Source: Gemmatimonadota bacterium (GTDB lineage: Bacteria > Gemmatimonadota > Gemmatimonadetes > Longimicrobiales > Gaopeijiaceae). Taken from it: DNA of 9,340 nt. Both the position numbers and the translations under genes were made by a program. Location: NCBI GenBank assembly GCA_007127575.1, contig SKZC01000274.1, positions 1 to 9,340 of the forward strand. The letters run 5' to 3'. The notes under the pieces were generated by a model that saw nothing but the letters and a program-made list of their open reading frames with translations, was not told where the DNA came from and did no database searches. This document shows positions 5,302 through 9,340 of the stretch, piece by piece. Positions within the stretch are counted from its first letter, which is position 1; each line of letters begins with the position of its first letter.

Positions 5302-6683
5302 CCCTGCACCTGGCCGCCGCCTTCCGGGATCATCTGGAGGGGGTGGGCTGGCTCCGGGAGGGCGGTACAGTGGTCGTGGCCTTTTCCGGCGGACTGGATT
5401 CCACCGTGCTCCTCCACCTCCTCCGGTTCGGCGTCCGGCTTCCACCCGGCCGGGTCCACGCTGCCCACTTCGACCACGGAATGCGTCCTGAAAGCCGGGA
5501 TGAGGTACTCCGGTGCCGGGGAAGGGCGGCGGCATGGGAGGTGGGGTTTCACTCCGCTCGGGCTCCCTCCCCCCCGAAAGGTCAGGCCCAGGCCCGGGAG
5601 ATGCGCTACCGGTTTCTGGAGGAGGTCCGGGAACGGACGGACGCCCGGTGGGTCATGACGGCCCATCACGCGGACGATCAGGCGGAGACCGTCCTCTTTC
5701 GGGCGGTGCGGGGTACAGGGGTACGTGGCCTCGCCGGAATTCCCCGTCGTCGCCCTCCGCACGTTCTCCGGCCCCTCCTCCCCTTCTGGCGCCGAGAGCT
5801 AGAGGCCTATGCACGGGACGTGGGGATTCGACCCGTCTCGGCCTCGTCCCCCGGGGCCTCCGGGTTTGCACGGAACGTCCTGCGGGAGGAGATCCTGCCC
5901 CGCCTCGAGGAAGCGGTGTTCCCGGACAGCCGACGGGCCCTGGTCCGCCTCTCGGAGGTAGCTCAGGAGGAGCACGCCGGATCAGAGGCGCTGGCCCGAT
6001 GGTGGATACACACCCACGCTCCGAAGGAGGAGAAGGGAGCTCCGTCCGTCGTGTCTCTATCGGCCCTGGAGGCCCTCCCCCGGGAAGCGGCCACCCTGGT
6101 GGTCCGGTCCCTGCTCGCCGGGTGGGGCGCCCACCCTTCCAGGGCCGGAACCGAGGAGATCATGGAGTTTATCAGGACGGGTTCCAGCGGAGGGACGTTG
6201 CAGGTAGCCGGGGGGGTGGATCTATCACGGGAGTTCGACCTCCTCCGTGTGGAACGCAGGCCCCCCCCTCCCTCCGACGCCGGCTCGGGCTCTGGGCGGT
6301 TGGAGCTCGAGGCGACGGAGGGGGCAGGCGAGCTGAACCTGGGCGGGAGCACGGTTCGGGCGCGTTGGAAGTTGGATGGGGATCCAGGGGGTAGCGGTCG
6401 GCTCCTCCGGATCCGGAAGCCCTCCCCAGGTGACGCCGTCGTGCTACGAAGCTGGAGTCCTGGTGACCGGATTCGCCTCACCTATGGTACGAAGAAGCTG
6501 AAGAAGCTGTTCGCTGAGCACCGGGTTCCCCGCAGCGCTCGGCACCGGGTTCCCGTCCTGGCCTGGAAGGGAGGTGGGGTCATCTGGGTGCCGGGTGTGG
6601 ATCCCTCCCCCGACGCCCTTCCTCCTCCTGACTCGGCGACCCTCCATGTGCGGATCGACGCGGATGATGTCCAACGACCTTGA
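5298..6683 (+). CDS. tilS: tRNA(Ile)-lysidine synthase
   Basis: Predicted 461-residue cytosolic enzyme. TilS uses ATP and lysine to convert C34 of the CAU-anticodon minor tRNA-Ile into lysidine, changing both decoding (AUA) and charging (Ile). Visible features: the PP-loop SGGLDS at 30-35; AHFDHGMR at 56-63; AHHADDQAET at 122-131 followed by RGTGVRGLAGI, the family hallmark; ARNVLREEILPRL at 191-203; and a C-terminal domain at about 376-435 with SPGDRI, GTKKLKKLF, VPRSARHRVPVL and VIWVPGV. A Pro-rich linker lies around 322-326. Length is typical of full-size TilS with its C-terminal domains. The start is TTG, overlapping the GDPD stop and preceded by GAGGAG at 8 nt. Its 3' end overlaps hpt by 17 nt. 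The order tilS-hpt-ftsH is found in many bacteria and strengthens the call. Confidence 0.96.
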   Translation: MTLHLAAAFRDHLEGVGWLREGGTVVVAFSGGLDSTVLLHLLRFGVRLPPGRVHAAHFDHGMRPESRDEVLRCRGRAAAWEVGFHSARAPSPPKGQAQAREMRYRFLEEVRERTDARWVMTAHHADDQAETVLFRAVRGTGVRGLAGIPRRRPPHVLRPLLPFWRRELEAYARDVGIRPVSASSPGASGFARNVLREEILPRLEEAVFPDSRRALVRLSEVAQEEHAGSEALARWWIHTHAPKEEKGAPSVVSLSALEALPREAATLVVRSLLAGWGAHPSRAGTEEIMEFIRTGSSGGTLQVAGGVDLSREFDLLRVERRPPPPSDAGSGSGRLELEATEGAGELNLGGSTVRARWKLDGDPGGSGRLLRIRKPSPGDAVVLRSWSPGDRIRLTYGTKKLKKLFAEHRVPRSARHRVPVLAWKGGGVIWVPGVDPSPDALPPPDSATLHVRIDADDVQRP

Positions 6684-7221
6684 GACGCTGGCCCGCCGAA
6701 TGGGCGGGACCGAGATCCAGCGTGTCGTTTACTCGGAGGAGGAACTTCGACGGCGGGTGGACGAGCTGGCCCGGGAGATCGACGCGTTCTACCCCGAGGG
6801 CCAGGAGCTCCTTGTGTTGGGCCTACTCAAGGGATCCTTTATATTTCTAGCCGATCTGGTTCGCAGGATCCACCGACCGCTCCAGGTCGACTTCCTCGTA
6901 GCTTCCAGCTATCGGGGCGGGAAGGTATCCACTGGCCAGGTCCGGCTTGTGTACCAGCCGGACACGGTATTGGAGGGTCGACACGTCATACTCGTGGAGG
7001 ATGTGGTGGACAGCGGAACCACGATGGAGTACGTCGTCCCCCTCCTGGAGGCGCAGCGTCCGGCGAGCCTGGAGCTCTGCGCTCTCCTGCACAAGCGACG
7101 GGTGTCGTTGAAAAAGGCGCCCCAGTGGGTGGGCTTCGAAGCCCCAGAGGAGTTCCTTGTGGGATATGGGCTCGACCACGCCGAAAGCTGCCGACACCTT
7201 CCCTTTATCGCGAGCATGTGA
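6667..7221 (+). CDS. hpt: Hypoxanthine phosphoribosyltransferase
   Basis: Predicted 184-residue cytosolic purine-salvage enzyme that joins hypoxanthine (often also guanine) to PRPP to give IMP or GMP. Motifs with ATG 6667 as residue 1: LKGSFIFLADL at 54-64 (pyrophosphate-binding loop), SYRGG at 81-85 in the flexible-loop region, the PRPP motif ILVEDVVDSGTTM at 108-120 with the catalytic Asp115, and WVGFEAPEEFLVGYGLD with the base-contacting Asp170, then HLPFI at 178-182. The PRPP motif has Ser where many relatives have Thr. Length is normal. Two adjacent ATGs (6664, 6667) are equally possible starts; a third ATG at 6700 would remove 11 residues. None has a strong Shine-Dalgarno site, so translation probably depends on coupling to tilS, which it overlaps. 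Confidence 0.95.
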   Translation: MSNDLETLARRMGGTEIQRVVYSEEELRRRVDELAREIDAFYPEGQELLVLGLLKGSFIFLADLVRRIHRPLQVDFLVASSYRGGKVSTGQVRLVYQPDTVLEGRHVILVEDVVDSGTTMEYVVPLLEAQRPASLELCALLHKRRVSLKKAPQWVGFEAPEEFLVGYGLDHAESCRHLPFIASM

Positions 7222-7224
7222 CTC

Positions 7225-7240
7225 CGGGGTCGATTCCCCG
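7225..7240 (+). repeat. Short inverted repeat between hpt and ftsH
   Basis: CGGGG (7225-7229) and CCCCG (7236-7240) flank a 6-nt spacer. They lie between the hpt stop and the TATAAT before ftsH. Without a T run this is not a good terminator; it could be a weak operator-like palindrome or chance. Confidence 0.35.
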
Positions 7241-7242
7241 TC

Positions 7243-7248
7243 TATAAT
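7243..7248 (+). promoter_or_regulatory. Perfect -10-like box (TATAAT) directly before ftsH
   Basis: TATAAT stands out in this GC-rich window and ends one base before the ftsH ATG. A weak -35 candidate, GTGACT (7218-7223, 4 of 6 matches), sits 19 bases upstream. A normal start site would fall around 7255, inside the coding sequence, so it would not serve the full-length gene in the usual way. Confidence 0.3.
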
Positions 7249-7249
7249 T

Positions 7250-9321
<2,072 letters not shown>

Positions 9322-9322
<1 letters not shown>

Positions 9323-9340
9323 TGGTGGAAGGCGGCACAA
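9322..9340 (+). CDS. Possible start of the next gene (cut by window edge)
   Basis: An ATG at 9322-9324 overlaps the ftsH stop (TGATG), a common coupling arrangement. Only six codons (ATG GTG GAA GGC GGC ACA) are present, with no strong Shine-Dalgarno site, so the product cannot be named. folP often follows ftsH, but nothing visible confirms that here. Confidence 0.3.

Noticed and set aside
6261..6268. Eight-C run inside tilS as a possible frameshift
   Set aside because: The frame is intact on both sides, with TilS motifs before and after; the run encodes a Pro-rich linker.

Overview
This is a GC-rich bacterial chromosomal window with tightly packed genes, all on the + strand. It looks like a housekeeping region, not an accessory island: I see no transposase, integrase, phage gene, CRISPR array or long repeat. 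The very high GC content, heavy Arg/Gly/Glu usage, and the gene orders eno-ftsB-tRNA and tilS-hpt-ftsH suggest a free-living Gram-negative-type bacterium. A Gemmatimonadota-like or similar deep-branching soil or sediment lineage is my guess, but the sequence alone cannot settle it.

Layout. (1) 2-860: the 3' end of enolase (eno), a DivIC/FtsB-type septum protein starting at TTG, then a tRNA with a CAU anticodon, closed by a strong rho-independent terminator. (2) 960-2573: an exported amidase-signature hydrolase, apparently its own unit. (3) 2633-3836: a group II truncated haemoglobin followed 7 nt later by a classical SDR oxidoreductase. (4) 3837-3946: a 110-nt gap with a promoter-like motif and two hairpins. 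(5) 3947-9322: a likely operon of an unrecognised acidic helical protein, a glycerophosphodiester phosphodiesterase (GDPD) that seems to start at CTG, tilS, hpt and ftsH, with overlaps or gaps of under 30 nt. An ATG overlapping the ftsH stop may begin a further gene.

The genes serve central functions: glycolysis (eno), cell division (ftsB), decoding and tRNA modification (tRNA-CAU, tilS), purine salvage (hpt), membrane proteolysis (ftsH), lipid headgroup turnover (GDPD) and oxygen or NO chemistry (globin). I found no convincing new multi-gene system. The most notable points concern gene starts. Four genes use GTG, TTG or CTG, each behind a strong Shine-Dalgarno sequence, while four ATG genes have little or none. 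The GDPD has no ATG, GTG or TTG available upstream of its catalytic motif. The ftsH ATG sits one base after a perfect TATAAT.
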